From positions 1 to 43,949 of the forward strand of contig CALGYL010000326.1 of NCBI GenBank assembly GCA_937934775.1: a stretch of DNA of 43,949 nucleotides. The letters run 5' to 3'. The notes below the pieces were generated by a model that ran no database searches, was not told the origin of the DNA, and worked only from the letters and a program-made list of their open reading frames with translations. The position numbers were made by a program, and so were the translations under genes. Below, piece by piece: positions 23,067 to 31,831 of the stretch. Numbering within the stretch: the first letter of the stretch is position 1; each line of letters opens with the position of its first letter. Source of the stretch: an uncultured Clostridia bacterium. GTDB taxonomy: Bacteria; Bacillota; Clostridia; Christensenellales; Aristaeellaceae.

Positions 23067-24470
23067 TCAATCGGAGGAGCGGATGGCCGCCAGCGACGAA
23101 AGCCTGGTGGCCCGCTGCGCCGGGTAAAAGCCCGAGCCGACGGAGATCAGCACCACGAAAAGCCACGTGCCCATCGCAAGAGCTGGCGGGATGATCGAAA
23201 CCGTCGCGCCTTCCTCCGTGAACATGCCCGATTGCATGATGCTGGAGGCCAGCTGCTGCAGCCAATCCACCGTGTTCAGCGCGTAGCTGAGCGAATAGCT
23301 GACCACAAGCCCCAACGCGCCGCCGAATATGCCGATGTAGGCGGCCTCGCTCAAAAACATCATGCGGATGTTGCCAAGTTTGCAGCCCAGCACCTTCATG
23401 ACGCCGATTTCCCGGGTGCGCTCGTAGATGGACATCATCATGGTGTTGGCGATGGAGAGCGCCGCGACCAGCAGCGAAATCGCGCCGATGAAACCTAAAA
23501 ACGCCTGCATGGTCTGGATCTGTTTTCGGATGGTATTGACCGTGTCCATGGTGCTGTAGCACTGCAGGCCCATGTCCAGAAGGTCCTTGACCACGCCTTC
23601 CACGGAGTCCACGTCCTTGGCCAGCACGTTGACGGTGTCGTACTTGTCCAGCGTGTCGACGCCCATCTCCTTGAACAGCGCCTTGTTGTCCTTGAAGAAC
23701 TTTTTCAGCCAGTTGAGGTTGACCACCGCGCCGTAGGAGTAGGTCATGTCGTAAATGTCCGCGGGCAGTGTGCCGACCATCCGGGCTTTGTAGTCTTTGG
23801 TCTTGATGACGGGCTCGTCGCTGACGTTCGCGGAATCCTCCTGGGTCTCCTCCCAGCTCATGGTCATGGTGTAGTTTTCCTTCAGCCAGTTGACCTTGGG
23901 CAGCGGCAGCGGCAATTTGTCCATCATCAGCGTATAGATGTCCACGCCGCTGTCAGGCACTTGGGGATCCTGAAAGGACATCATGCTCATCTCGGACATG
24001 ATGAATTCCATCGTGCCGGTGGAAGACGAAAAATAGCGCCCGCTTTTCAGGTCCACCATCTTCGCGAAGTCCTGCGGCAGCACGCCCACCAGCATGGTCG
24101 GGTTCTCGCGCTTGCCCACCTTGAGGGTGAAGTTGACGCCCGCGTAGAGATTGACGATCGGCGTGACCGCGCTGACGCCCTTAACAGACCGAATTCTGCG
24201 GATCACGCTGTCGTTGATGGTGGTAATCCGGCTTCCGGTGGTCGAGCCGCTCGAATCGGAATAGCCGTAATTGGGGTTCACCTGGATCATTCGAAGGTTC
24301 GTGGCCGCCTCCAGCGCCGCAAGCTGCGTCTTTTCCGCGCCGAAGCCCAGCGAGATGGTCACCACAATGGCCGCCGTGCCGATGACAACGCCCAGCATGG
24401 TCAGGGCGCTGCGCAGCTTGCGCCGCCTGAGATTGTTTAGGGCCGCGGACAGGATATCAATCCACTTCAT
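23067..24470 (-). CDS. MacB/FtsX-type ABC transporter permease
   Basis: This 467-residue permease has an N-terminal membrane segment after a basic stretch (LNNLRRRKLRSALTMLGVVIGTAAIVVTISLGFG), a large extracytoplasmic MacB-PCD-like domain (about 45-320), and three C-terminal membrane segments with the FtsX pattern (IGAISLLVAALSIANTMMMSIYERTREIGVMKVLGCK). Such permeases use mechanotransmission to move lipoproteins, peptides or cell-wall enzymes rather than pumping across the membrane. Its start overlaps the end of the 1061-residue envelope protein by 14 bp. The ATPase is encoded first in the operon. Substrate unknown. Confidence 0.92.
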   Translation of the reverse strand: MKWIDILSAALNNLRRRKLRSALTMLGVVIGTAAIVVTISLGFGAEKTQLAALEAATNLRMIQVNPNYGYSDSSGSTTGSRITTINDSVIRRIRSVKGVSAVTPIVNLYAGVNFTLKVGKRENPTMLVGVLPQDFAKMVDLKSGRYFSSSTGTMEFIMSEMSMMSFQDPQVPDSGVDIYTLMMDKLPLPLPKVNWLKENYTMTMSWEETQEDSANVSDEPVIKTKDYKARMVGTLPADIYDMTYSYGAVVNLNWLKKFFKDNKALFKEMGVDTLDKYDTVNVLAKDVDSVEGVVKDLLDMGLQCYSTMDTVNTIRKQIQTMQAFLGFIGAISLLVAALSIANTMMMSIYERTREIGVMKVLGCKLGNIRMMFLSEAAYIGIFGGALGLVVSYSLSYALNTVDWLQQLASSIMQSGMFTEEGATVSIIPPALAMGTWLFVVLISVGSGFYPAQRATRLSSLAAIRSSD

Positions 24471-27400
24471 CGTCTTCGAACATCCTCCGGCGGCGGCGGC
24501 GCGCCGACATCGCGATTGCGAGAATGACCAGAAGCAGCGTCAGGCCCACCGCGGCATACAGCCAGGGCGGCAGGTACTGCATGATCTCGATGGCCGACGG
24601 CGCTTCGGGCGCGGCTGTCTCCGTGGGGGTGTCGTACTGGCTGTCGTCGTAATTAATGTCCTCCAGCGCGCTTACGTTGAGGCTGAAGGGGCGCGTTTCC
24701 GTGGTCACTTCGCCGACGGCGTTTTCATACGTCACCTGAACGCTGCCGTTGTACTGGCCGCCCTCGATGGGCGTAACTTCCAGCTCCGCGGTCTTGGAGG
24801 TGCCCGGGTCCATATTGCCGCCAAAGAAGGCCTGACCGGGCGTCAGGTTGGGGTTGTCGGTGATCACCTTGGCGGTCACATTGTAGAGGATGGTGCGGCC
24901 CAGGTTGAAGATGCCCAGCGTCAGCTTCGCGGTATCGCCCGCGGTGGTCGCGGTGGCGGGCAGTTGCAGCTCATCCAGCTGCATGCGCTGTACCTGGGCG
25001 ACATTGATCATCACGCTCTGCGTACCGGTCAGCGCGGTCAGCTTCTTGTCCTGATAATCCATCGCCAGATCGATCTTGACGTTCTCCTTGGCCAGATCCG
25101 GGCTGGACTTGACCGGCAATCTAAGCTCGCGGGATTCGTTTTTGTCAACCTTGGCGATGTAGACGGTGTTGGAACCCGTTGTGGGCATCAGCGCGTCTTC
25201 GTCGGAGGTGTAGGTCACGCCGACGTTCTGCACAAAGTAGTCGGGCGAGGTGTTCTTGAGGGACAGCACCACGTCAAAATTCTGCCCGGCCTTTGGGCTT
25301 AGCGGATCAGTGGTGATGGCTTCCACCACCAGCTTGGGCTGCGGCTTGTCGGTGCCGGAGGTAGAGCCGCTGCTGTAGCTGCTGCCGCCCGAGGAGGAGG
25401 ACGCGCCGGTCACGCGGATCTGGGTATTGAAAGTGACTGAGTTAAATTTCGTCGCGCCTTTCATCCTCCAGTAGAGACTGCCCGTCAGCGTGTAAAAACC
25501 GTTTGTGGCGGAGGACTTGACGGAAATGTTGTCGAACACAGCATACCCGTTGTTTTCACCGTTCTGCACAACACAAGCTGGTGAAAGGCTGGAGGCGGTC
25601 ACTGGATCGTCGCTGTCAAAGGCGTCCAACTCGATTTTAATATCCTCAACGCCCAAAGCAGTCAACTTCGCCTGGTCAAAGTCGCCGGCGCTCTCTTTGC
25701 CTGTATATTTATCAGCGCGCTTGCCGGTGGCGGCCAGCGTGTCGCTGTAGACCAGCGAGTTATTTATGGCATAGGAGATGGGCAGCGCGATGGTCATCGT
25801 GCCCTTGGGCTTGCCGGTGGCAAATGTCTTCGGGCAGACGGTGAGGGTGGAGGTCATCTCGTACTGGGCGGTGGCGGTCACATTGATTACGCCGGTACCC
25901 TTCACGGCTGTCTCGTCCCATCCAATGAACTGATAGCCCAGGCTGGCGTGGGACTTTGCGGTCGTTTCCGCTGCGTCCTTGTCCGTGCCCAGCGTCGCGC
26001 CGTCAAAGCCGTCCACGTAAGTGGTCTCCGGCGTCTCGGTCAGCTGAGTATATTGCGCCTTGAAAGTCAGATCCTGGGTGATCGCGTACAGTTCCGGATC
26101 CCAGCCGGAGAACTCGCTCCAGACACCGTTGATCTTTTTGAGCGGCTTGGTACCCGCCACATAGTCGCCCGGTGCGGACGGCGTATAACCCGCCTGCACG
26201 GTAGTGGTGGCGATGGTGCTGCCATCGTAGTCCGTGAAGGTGGCGGTGTGGCTGTCCGCCTTTGTATCGGTGGTGTCGTCGGTATCGGTGGTGGCCTTTT
26301 CTGCGAACGCCTGCGCCGTCTGGATGGGTTCGGCGGTTGCCTCAACCTCCGGCGTCTGGGTGGGTTCGACGGTCGTCTCAATCACCGGCGTCGCGGAGGG
26401 TTCAGGCGTCGCTGTCGCCTCGGGCACCGCGGTGACATCCGCCGCCAAGGCTTGAAGCGTCGCGTCCGGCGTCACAGCGGGTTCCGGAGACGCGGCAGGC
26501 TCGGTCGCTTCCGGCGCTACGCTGGGTTCCGGCGTGACGGTGACTTCCGGCGTAGCCGTGACTTCCGGCGCTACGGTTGGTTCCGATGTGGCGGTGGCTT
26601 CCGGAGTAACGGTGGGTTCCGGTGTGACGGTAGGTTCCGGCGACGGCGTCGCCTCCGGAATCAGGATTTGAACCACCGGCGTCGCGGCCGGGGCCTGGTT
26701 GGCGATCAGGATGCCGGAATCGTCCGGCGCTTCGGTCACCTCGGCCGCTTTGGCCGCGACGGCGCCGTCCAGCGCGGCAGTCGCCTGCTCGGACGCGCCG
26801 CCGATCTTCAGTTTGATTTCAAAGGGAACCTCATTGTCCAGCTTGGTGCCCTTGAGCCGCCATACGATGGCACCCTTGAGCGTATAGGTACCGCTCTGGG
26901 CATCGGAGCGGGTTTTGACGGAATCGAACACCGCGAAGCCCCGGTTGACCGGCTGGCCGTTTTCAATCCCGTACTTTTTCTTGCTGTCCTTGACCGACTT
27001 CAAGATGTAGGAGGAGCGGGCATCCTTGCCGCCCTTGAGCGGTGTCCCGGACAGGTTCAGATCGATTCGGATCCACTCAATGTCCTGGGCGACAAGCGCG
27101 CTCTGGTCGTACTCCGGAATCTGACGGGCGGCGTCAAACCCCGCCGTGTTGCCGTTTGCCAGCGTGTTCGACGCCACATTGCTGCCGTTCAGCCCGTTTT
27201 TGAACACAACCGGCAGGATCAGCCGCAGCGCGCCGCCGGGCGCGGCCTTGGCCGCGTCAAATTCGCCCAGCGCGATCTGATGGACGGTGGTATACTGCGC
27301 CGTAACAGTCAGATTCTTCTTAATGCCGGAAAAATTCCTGTCCCAGCCCGCAAACTGAAAACCCAGATCGCTGTGATCGGGCGCTTCGGGCGCGGTTGCG

Positions 27401-27642
27401 GCCTCGCCCGCGTTTACGCGCTGGATATCGCCAATCGTCTTGCCGGTGACGGAATCCACAAATTTCACTTTATACTGTTTGGTTTTCTTCGCGCCCGCAT
27501 CCGTGGCCGCAGGCGCCTCGGTGGCGCTTTGGGTCGGTTCGGCGGTCTCGCTCTGGGCGAAAGCTGCCGTAAATTCCGGCGCGACCAGAACCAGCGCCAT
27601 CAGAAAGGCCAGAATCAGCGAATGTAGCCGTTGCCTCGTCAT
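24457..27642 (-). CDS. Large multi-module cell-surface protein of the ABC operon
   Basis: This 1061-residue protein has a signal peptide (1 to about 30), an InlB-B-like repeat (about 52-115; FVDSVTGKTIGDIQRVNAG, FAGWDRNF), and an approximately 180-residue beta module (about 115-300). A Thr/Pro/Glu/Ala/Val linker of about 120 residues follows (about 330-450), then two more InlB-B-like repeats (about 460-600), a second copy of the beta module (about 600-745), a Ser/Gly linker, a CARDB/Ig-like adhesion region (about 770-995) and one membrane segment (about 1031-1050) with a basic RRRRRR tail inside. The two beta modules share YAVFD/FAVFD, YTLTGSLYWRMKG/YTLKGAIVWRLKG. It is thus anchored to the membrane and extends outward. 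It lies between ATPase and permease genes, so it is likely an adaptor or substrate receptor of the transporter. AAGGAGG eight bases before the ATG supports the start. Confidence 0.82.
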   Translation of the reverse strand: MTRQRLHSLILAFLMALVLVAPEFTAAFAQSETAEPTQSATEAPAATDAGAKKTKQYKVKFVDSVTGKTIGDIQRVNAGEAATAPEAPDHSDLGFQFAGWDRNFSGIKKNLTVTAQYTTVHQIALGEFDAAKAAPGGALRLILPVVFKNGLNGSNVASNTLANGNTAGFDAARQIPEYDQSALVAQDIEWIRIDLNLSGTPLKGGKDARSSYILKSVKDSKKKYGIENGQPVNRGFAVFDSVKTRSDAQSGTYTLKGAIVWRLKGTKLDNEVPFEIKLKIGGASEQATAALDGAVAAKAAEVTEAPDDSGILIANQAPAATPVVQILIPEATPSPEPTVTPEPTVTPEATATSEPTVAPEVTATPEVTVTPEPSVAPEATEPAASPEPAVTPDATLQALAADVTAVPEATATPEPSATPVIETTVEPTQTPEVEATAEPIQTAQAFAEKATTDTDDTTDTKADSHTATFTDYDGSTIATTTVQAGYTPSAPGDYVAGTKPLKKINGVWSEFSGWDPELYAITQDLTFKAQYTQLTETPETTYVDGFDGATLGTDKDAAETTAKSHASLGYQFIGWDETAVKGTGVINVTATAQYEMTSTLTVCPKTFATGKPKGTMTIALPISYAINNSLVYSDTLAATGKRADKYTGKESAGDFDQAKLTALGVEDIKIELDAFDSDDPVTASSLSPACVVQNGENNGYAVFDNISVKSSATNGFYTLTGSLYWRMKGATKFNSVTFNTQIRVTGASSSSGGSSYSSGSTSGTDKPQPKLVVEAITTDPLSPKAGQNFDVVLSLKNTSPDYFVQNVGVTYTSDEDALMPTTGSNTVYIAKVDKNESRELRLPVKSSPDLAKENVKIDLAMDYQDKKLTALTGTQSVMINVAQVQRMQLDELQLPATATTAGDTAKLTLGIFNLGRTILYNVTAKVITDNPNLTPGQAFFGGNMDPGTSKTAELEVTPIEGGQYNGSVQVTYENAVGEVTTETRPFSLNVSALEDINYDDSQYDTPTETAAPEAPSAIEIMQYLPPWLYAAVGLTLLLVILAIAMSARRRRRRMFEDDEVD
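26471..26657. repeat. Degenerate tandem repeat encoding the Thr/Pro/Glu linker
   Basis: Units of 15-18 bases around GGTTCCGGCGTGACGGT repeat within the surface-protein gene and encode alternating TPE-type tripeptides (minus strand). Such coding repeats can change copy number and short-read assemblies may collapse them. Confidence 0.7.
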
Positions 27643-27698
27643 GGGGTCATCCTCCTTAATACCCGGGCGGGGGAATTGAGCGCCTGCGCATCCCGCGC

Positions 27699-28478
27699 CT
27701 AGGTTTCACCCGCGGGCACCTCAATCACGGTGCCGTCGGGCAGCGTCTGTACCAGCGAAATTGCCTTGGGGTTGGGCTGGAAGGTGTTTTCGATCACGCG
27801 GCCATCCAACAAACGGATCACGCGGTCGGCATACTGGGCGATTTCGACGTCATGGGTGACCATGATCAGGGTGGTGCCACGCTCCCGGCAGACGTCGCGG
27901 ATGAGCCTGAGAATTTCCCGCGATGTCTTGAGGTCAAGGTTGCCGGTGGGTTCGTCCGCGAACAGGATCTTCGGCTTCGTGACCAGCGAACGGGCGATGC
28001 CCACGCGCTGCTGCTGACCGCCCGACATCTGGTTGGGCATGTGGGCCATATGGGATGTCAGGCCCACCAGATCAAGCATCTTGCGCGCCTGCCGAATCCT
28101 TGCGTCCCTGGGTATGCCCTTGTACATCAGCGGCATGGCCACGTTGTCCAGCGCGGTATGGGTGGCGAACAGGTTGAACTGCTGAAACACAAACCCTACG
28201 TTGTCCAGACGGAACTGCACCAGCTTGCCCTCGCTCAACCGGTCAATCTGCTTGCCCGCCACGCGGATCTGCCCCTTGGTGGGCTTTTCCAGCCCGGCGA
28301 TCATGTTCAGTAGCGTCGACTTGCCCGAACCCGAGCGGCCGACGATGCATGCAAATTCTCCGGGATATATGTCCAGCGAAACCTCATCCAGCGCCCGAAG
28401 CTTGGTGGAGCCGATCGTATACACCTTGGTCACGGCGTTCAGGCTGATGGCGGGCTGGTCCTTTTTCTCCTCCGACAA
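27699..28478 (-). CDS. MacB/LolD-type ABC transporter ATP-binding protein
   Basis: This protein of about 259 residues is the ATPase of the operon. It shows Walker A GRSGSGKST, the Q-loop FVFQQFNLF, signature MSGGQQQR, Walker B ILFADEPTGNLD and H-loop VTHD, all typical of the MacB/LolD/FtsE group. It ends with an unusual 30-residue tail (FQPNPKAISLVQTLPDGTVIEVPAGET). The open frame reaches 28544, but a TTG at 28478 stands eight bases after GGGAGGAG and fits the family N terminus, so I chose it. It is the first gene of the three-gene unit ATPase, surface protein, permease, read from the promoter at 28533-28561. A GC hairpin (28505-28524) sits in the leader just before the ribosome-binding site. 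Confidence 0.92.
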   Translation of the reverse strand: MSEEKKDQPAISLNAVTKVYTIGSTKLRALDEVSLDIYPGEFACIVGRSGSGKSTLLNMIAGLEKPTKGQIRVAGKQIDRLSEGKLVQFRLDNVGFVFQQFNLFATHTALDNVAMPLMYKGIPRDARIRQARKMLDLVGLTSHMAHMPNQMSGGQQQRVGIARSLVTKPKILFADEPTGNLDLKTSREILRLIRDVCRERGTTLIMVTHDVEIAQYADRVIRLLDGRVIENTFQPNPKAISLVQTLPDGTVIEVPAGET

Positions 28479-28532
28479 CGGCAAAGCTCCTCCCGGTCCC
28501 TGTCGCGCCGGAACAGTCCGGCGCACGGGCCC

Positions 28533-28561
28533 ATTGTAGCACACATCCCATTGGATGACAA
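28533..28561 (-). promoter_or_regulatory. Sigma-A promoter of the ABC/surface-protein operon
   Basis: On the minus strand TTGTCA, 17 bases, TACAAT: a strong sigma-A match. The leader contains a perfect 8-bp hairpin, GCGCCGGA/TCCGGCGC (28505-28524), ending about 14 bases before the Shine-Dalgarno sequence, where it could affect translation. Confidence 0.75.
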
Positions 28562-28595
28562 TTCAAGGGTTTAGACTATCATGACTGACAAAATG

Positions 28596-28624
28596 TTGCA
28601 GTCACGAATTTTTGACCGTACTTT
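28596..28624 (+). promoter_or_regulatory. Possible promoter of the small Cys-rich gene
   Basis: TTGCAG (28596-28601), 17 bases, TACTTT (28619-28624). It diverges from the ABC operon promoter 35 bp away. Confidence 0.4.
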
Positions 28625-28656
28625 CGGCATACTAAACGATCGAAGGAGTTGAAAGC

Positions 28657-28797
28657 ATGTCCATGATCGAATGCGGCCACTGCCGGCGCACAGCCGACGC
28701 CAGGACGATGAGCGAATGCGCGCGCTGCGGCGCGATGGTCTGCGAGAATTGCGCCCGGAGCGGCGAGGACTGCGAAACCAACCTCGAAATTCCGTAG
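28657..28797 (+). CDS. 46-residue Cys-rich zinc-ribbon-like protein
   Basis: This short open frame encodes 46 residues with seven cysteines: C6-x2-C9, C21-x2-C24, C29-x2-C32 and C39, the pattern of small treble-clef or zinc-ribbon proteins. It is soluble, with the core MSECARCGAMVCENCARSGEDC. AAGGAG ten bases before the ATG, a candidate promoter upstream and a 13-bp terminator hairpin downstream all support a real gene. I recognise no family. The zinc-binding role is inferred from the CxxC spacing. It is isolated between the ABC operon and the metallophosphoesterase. Confidence 0.72.
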   Translation: MSMIECGHCRRTADARTMSECARCGAMVCENCARSGEDCETNLEIP

Positions 28798-28813
28798 GAC
28801 AGCCCCAATATTG

Positions 28814-28848
28814 GAGCGCCCTTCCCTTTTTGCCGGGGAAGGGCGCTC
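28814..28848 (+). terminator. Terminator after the small Cys-rich gene
   Basis: A perfect 13-bp stem (GAGCGCCCTTCCC at 28814-28826 with 28836-28848) starts 17 bp after the stop codon. The downstream tract is weak (TGAGCCTTAAA). Confidence 0.7.
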
Positions 28849-28964
28849 TGAGCCTTAAATGCCCGTATGGTTTTTTCTGCGATGGAGGAAGCGCTTCGCG
28901 CCTGAACTCCTGCCGGGTTTCCGCGCGTCGCATCCTCTTTTCATTTAAACCGCCTTCGGATGTT

Positions 28965-29771
28965 TCAGCGCCGCGAAAGCGTAATCCACTGCATTTCCGG
29001 CGCGCAGCCGATGCGCAGCGGCAGCCTGCTGGAGCCCAGCCCGCCCGAAACCAAAAGCGTCCAGCCCTCTCCCCGCCGGACGCCCCGGACGGTGAAGAAG
29101 CGCTGCCTGGGCCGTACGCCTTCAAAGCCGAGGCTGTACGGCGTCAGACTGCCCAGCCGCATCTGCCCCCCGTGGGTATGGCCGGTAAGGATCAGCGGCG
29201 GCGGCGCATGCCCAATAAACAACTTTTCCAGCAGCGCGGGCGAGTGGGACAGGAGGATCCTCGTCTCTCCTTCTTCCCGCACCCCGTCCAGAATTGAAGC
29301 GTCCGGAGCGCCGAAATAATCCTCGTCCAGGCCCAGAATGGTCAGCTTTCCGCCGTTCGCGGAGATCGACCAGCGGCCGTTGATCAGAAACCGCATGCCG
29401 GCGCCCTCCGCCAGGCGGTTCAGCTCCTCCATCGCGCCCCGGAACGCGCGGCGGTCGTTGTTGCCCGGCACGCCCGCCATGCCCAGCCTCGGCTTCAGCC
29501 GCGCGATTTTTCCAAACAATTGCCGGGCATCCCGCTTTGTTTCGGCAAAATCCCCGCCCCAGAGAATCATGTCGGGCGCGAGGTGTTTCATCTGTTCGAT
29601 CAAACGGTCCTGCGCCGCCTCCGGGAACGTGAACCCGGCGTGAATGTCGGAGGCGAACAGGATTGTGACCCCCGAAAGCTCCTCCGGCAGGTTCGGAATG
29701 GCAAGATCCAGCCGCTCGACGTGCGCACCGTCCTCCGGCAGGCCCCTAAACCAGATACAATTCGGTTTCAA
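28965..29771 (-). CDS. Calcineurin-like metallophosphoesterase (YkuE-like)
   Basis: This 268-residue protein carries all binuclear metal motifs of the family: SDIHAG (D/H), GGDF, PGNND, LLSHSP and TGHTHGGQ. It resembles YkuE/YaeI-type enzymes, which hydrolyse phosphoester or pyrophosphate bonds, some in lipid intermediates, though those usually have an N-terminal membrane or Tat signal; this one has none and may be cytoplasmic. Its start overlaps the HD hydrolase gene by four bases (ATGA), so the two are translationally coupled. Substrate unknown. Confidence 0.9.
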   Translation of the reverse strand: MKPNCIWFRGLPEDGAHVERLDLAIPNLPEELSGVTILFASDIHAGFTFPEAAQDRLIEQMKHLAPDMILWGGDFAETKRDARQLFGKIARLKPRLGMAGVPGNNDRRAFRGAMEELNRLAEGAGMRFLINGRWSISANGGKLTILGLDEDYFGAPDASILDGVREEGETRILLSHSPALLEKLFIGHAPPPLILTGHTHGGQMRLGSLTPYSLGFEGVRPRQRFFTVRGVRRGEGWTLLVSGGLGSSRLPLRIGCAPEMQWITLSRR

Positions 29772-30442
29772 GGATTCAGCACCTCATCCAGCCGCGCGTC
29801 AAGCGGCGCGCCGCCCCGCGCCTCGCTCAAAAGGTTCTCGTAGAAATCCCGCGCCGCCTTCGCCCGGGGCCGGGCCATTGCCGTAGCTTCCGGGGTGTAG
29901 AAATTGTCGTACAGCCGGGACAGCTTGATCACATATTCGTTTGCGAAGCTGGGTTCCTTTTCATGTCCGTCCAGTATCTGGCCGCGCCCGTCCACCCGGT
30001 AGAGCGGTTCGCCCACAACGCCCTGATACAGGAGCGTCCGTGCCACGCCCATCGCGCCGGTGACGTCCAGCTTGTCGGCGTCAAAGAGGATCTGCGCTTC
30101 GATGGATTCGGGCTTTGTACGGCTGCGGAACCGGTGGGCGCGAACCGCGTCCGCGACGCGGTCCGCCCGCGCCTCCTCCCAGCCGATCGCGAGAAGATGC
30201 CGGCGCGCCATGTCCGCGCCGACTTCGGCGTGACTGACCGTCGGGTCCCTGTACTGCGCCGCCCGCCCGATATCGTGCAAAAGACAGGCGGTGACCAGGA
30301 TGTCCAGGTCCGCCTCCCGATGGGTTTTTGCGATTTCCAGCGCCGTGCGCAGCACGCGGTAGACATGCTGCCCGTCGTGGGCGCTGTCCTCCATGTAGGA
30401 GAGCATGATCGCCTCAATCTGTTCATATTGCGCTCTGGTCAT
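29768..30442 (-). CDS. HD-domain phosphohydrolase
   Basis: This 224-residue protein has the HD metal site His26 (HDGQHVYRV), His56-Asp57 (CLLHDIGR), His71 (SHAEVGADMARR) and a later Asp (ILFDADKLD). This pattern is of the YedJ/uncharacterised HD hydrolase group, which cleave nucleotide or other phosphate esters. A longer frame reaches 30499, but ATG 30442 lies six bases after GGAGGT. It is coupled by a four-base overlap to the metallophosphoesterase, suggesting a shared nucleotide- or phosphate-related pathway, which is inference. Confidence 0.88.
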   Translation of the reverse strand: MTRAQYEQIEAIMLSYMEDSAHDGQHVYRVLRTALEIAKTHREADLDILVTACLLHDIGRAAQYRDPTVSHAEVGADMARRHLLAIGWEEARADRVADAVRAHRFRSRTKPESIEAQILFDADKLDVTGAMGVARTLLYQGVVGEPLYRVDGRGQILDGHEKEPSFANEYVIKLSRLYDNFYTPEATAMARPRAKAARDFYENLLSEARGGAPLDARLDEVLNP

Positions 30443-30529
30443 GGGGCCACCTCCGCTGTCAGTATAGAGAGGCCGGTGAAACGTGTCAAGTTTTAACATT
30501 TTCTACGCCACCCCCCACCGCCCAGAGCA

Positions 30530-30538
30530 TGTTATAAT
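30530..30538 (+). promoter_or_regulatory. Extended -10 promoter of azlCD
   Basis: TGT-TATAAT (30530-30538) is an extended -10; the -35 region is C-rich and poor. A start near 30545 excludes the ATG at 30537 and supports azlC starting at 30570. Confidence 0.6.
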
Positions 30539-30569
30539 GCCGGAAAAACGCGCGCGAAGGGGTGAGCGA

Positions 30570-31280
30570 ATGCGGCGGGAAAACTGGGCGAAGGCCTTTA
30601 CCAGTACGCTGCCGGTGTTGTTCGGCTATGTGCCGCTGGGCATGGCCTTCGGATTCATGATGTCAGCGGCGGGCTACGCCCCCTACGTATCTTTTTCGAT
30701 GAGCGCGTTCATGTACGCGGGTTCGGCCCAGTATCTGGCGGTGACGATGTTCGCCCAGAACGCGTCCCTCCTCACGATGTTCGTGATGGTTTTCTTCCTG
30801 AACATCCGGCAGATGGTCTACGGACTGTCGCTTCTGGACCTGTACCGGGACGCGGGCGCATACAAGCCCTACCTGATTTTTGCCCTGACCGACGAGGCTT
30901 ATGCGCTGCTCGTGGGCGCGGATCTGCCCCAGGGCGAGGCCCGGAAGCCCTATCTATTCCTGATCACCCTGCTCTGCCAGTGCTACTGGGTGGCGGGCAC
31001 GGTGCTGGGCGCGCTGGCTGGGGCGTTCATTCACATCAAGACACAGGGCATGGACTTCATGCTGACGGCGCTGTTTCTGGTTCTGACGCTCGACCTGGTC
31101 AAGAAGTACAGAACCTGGGAACCCTTCGCGCTGGGCGCGCTTGCGGGCATCCTGGCCCTCGCCGCGGGCGGACAGGCGCTGATGATGCCCATCGCGCTCG
31201 TCATCATTCTGGCTGCGCTGATCCTTTTCCGCGAATTCTTTGAGGCGAAGCTGCAAACGAAAGGGGGAACGGGCGCATGA
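30570..31280 (+). CDS. azlC: AzlC-family branched-chain amino acid exporter, large subunit
   Basis: This 236-residue membrane protein with about seven hydrophobic segments carries AzlC signatures: LPVLFGYVPLGMAFGFMM, YAGSAQYLAV, FFLNIRQMVYGLSL, ALTDEAYALL. Together with AzlD it exports branched-chain amino acids or analogues such as 4-azaleucine. ATG 30570 follows AAGGGGTGA with eight-base spacing. Its 3' end overlaps azlD by four bases. No Lrp/AsnC-type regulator is adjacent. Confidence 0.93.
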   Translation: MRRENWAKAFTSTLPVLFGYVPLGMAFGFMMSAAGYAPYVSFSMSAFMYAGSAQYLAVTMFAQNASLLTMFVMVFFLNIRQMVYGLSLLDLYRDAGAYKPYLIFALTDEAYALLVGADLPQGEARKPYLFLITLLCQCYWVAGTVLGALAGAFIHIKTQGMDFMLTALFLVLTLDLVKKYRTWEPFALGALAGILALAAGGQALMMPIALVIILAALILFREFFEAKLQTKGGTGA

Positions 31281-31609
31281 CCCACGGACCGAGACTGGCG
31301 CTGGCCATCGCGCTGATGGCGCTGGCGACAGCGCTGACAAGGTTCCTCCCCTTCGTGGTGTTTGGGCGCGGCCGCAAGCCACCCAAGGCCATTGAATACC
31401 TGGGGCGGGCGCTGCCGCCGGCGATGCTGACGCTCTTGGTCGTCTACTGTCTGCGCGCGATGAACTTCGCGGCGCCGCCGTTCGGCCTTTCGGAGATCAT
31501 CGCCTGCTGCGTGGTGGCGGGGCTGCATCTGTGGCGCGGCAACGCGCTAATCTCGATCTTCGGCGGCACGGTGGTCTATATGCTGCTGGTGCAGATTGTG
31601 TTCGCCTGA
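31277..31609 (+). CDS. azlD: AzlD-family branched-chain amino acid exporter, small subunit
   Basis: This 110-residue membrane protein with three to four segments has the AzlD pattern ALTRFLPFVVFGRG, IEYLGRALPPAMLTLLVVYCLR, LHLWRGNALISIFGGTVVYMLL. It pairs with AzlC to form the exporter. The ATGA overlap indicates translational coupling. The 222-bp gap that follows has a hairpin terminator and no other gene. Confidence 0.92.
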   Translation: MTHGPRLALAIALMALATALTRFLPFVVFGRGRKPPKAIEYLGRALPPAMLTLLVVYCLRAMNFAAPPFGLSEIIACCVVAGLHLWRGNALISIFGGTVVYMLLVQIVFA

Positions 31610-31693
31610 AGAAAACCAATTCACCATCTCTATCGCCTTCTCATTTTTGTCCCGGCATAATTCGTTTCCGGCGGCATATGCAAAACAAAACGC

Positions 31694-31728
31694 GTTTGGT
31701 CCACCAGTTTTCAACTGGCGGACCAAAC
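31694..31728 (-). terminator. Terminator between azlD and the L,D-transpeptidase gene
   Basis: A 16-bp stem with one mismatch (GTTTGGTCCACCAGTT at 31694-31709 with 31713-31728, loop TTC) is followed on the minus strand by GCGTTTTGTTTTG. It lies between converging genes and may act in both directions, better on the minus strand. Confidence 0.75.
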
Positions 31729-31831
31729 AATTTCGTCAGCGCGCCGCACGGAAAATCCGGAGAATTTCAAGCGCGCATTCCGCTTTCTCTTCGCACGGAC
31801 AAACCGCGATGCGGATTCCCCATGCTTCTCA

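Noticed and set aside
26471..26657. Possible CRISPR-like periodic array
   Set aside because: The period is 15-18 bases without unique spacers, and the repeats encode an in-frame Thr/Pro/Glu linker.
25948..27627. Plus-strand Gly/Arg-rich open frame of 559 codons
   Set aside because: It is the antisense reading of the repetitive Thr/Pro/Glu linker of the surface protein, which gives artificial GFRRRG-like repeats.
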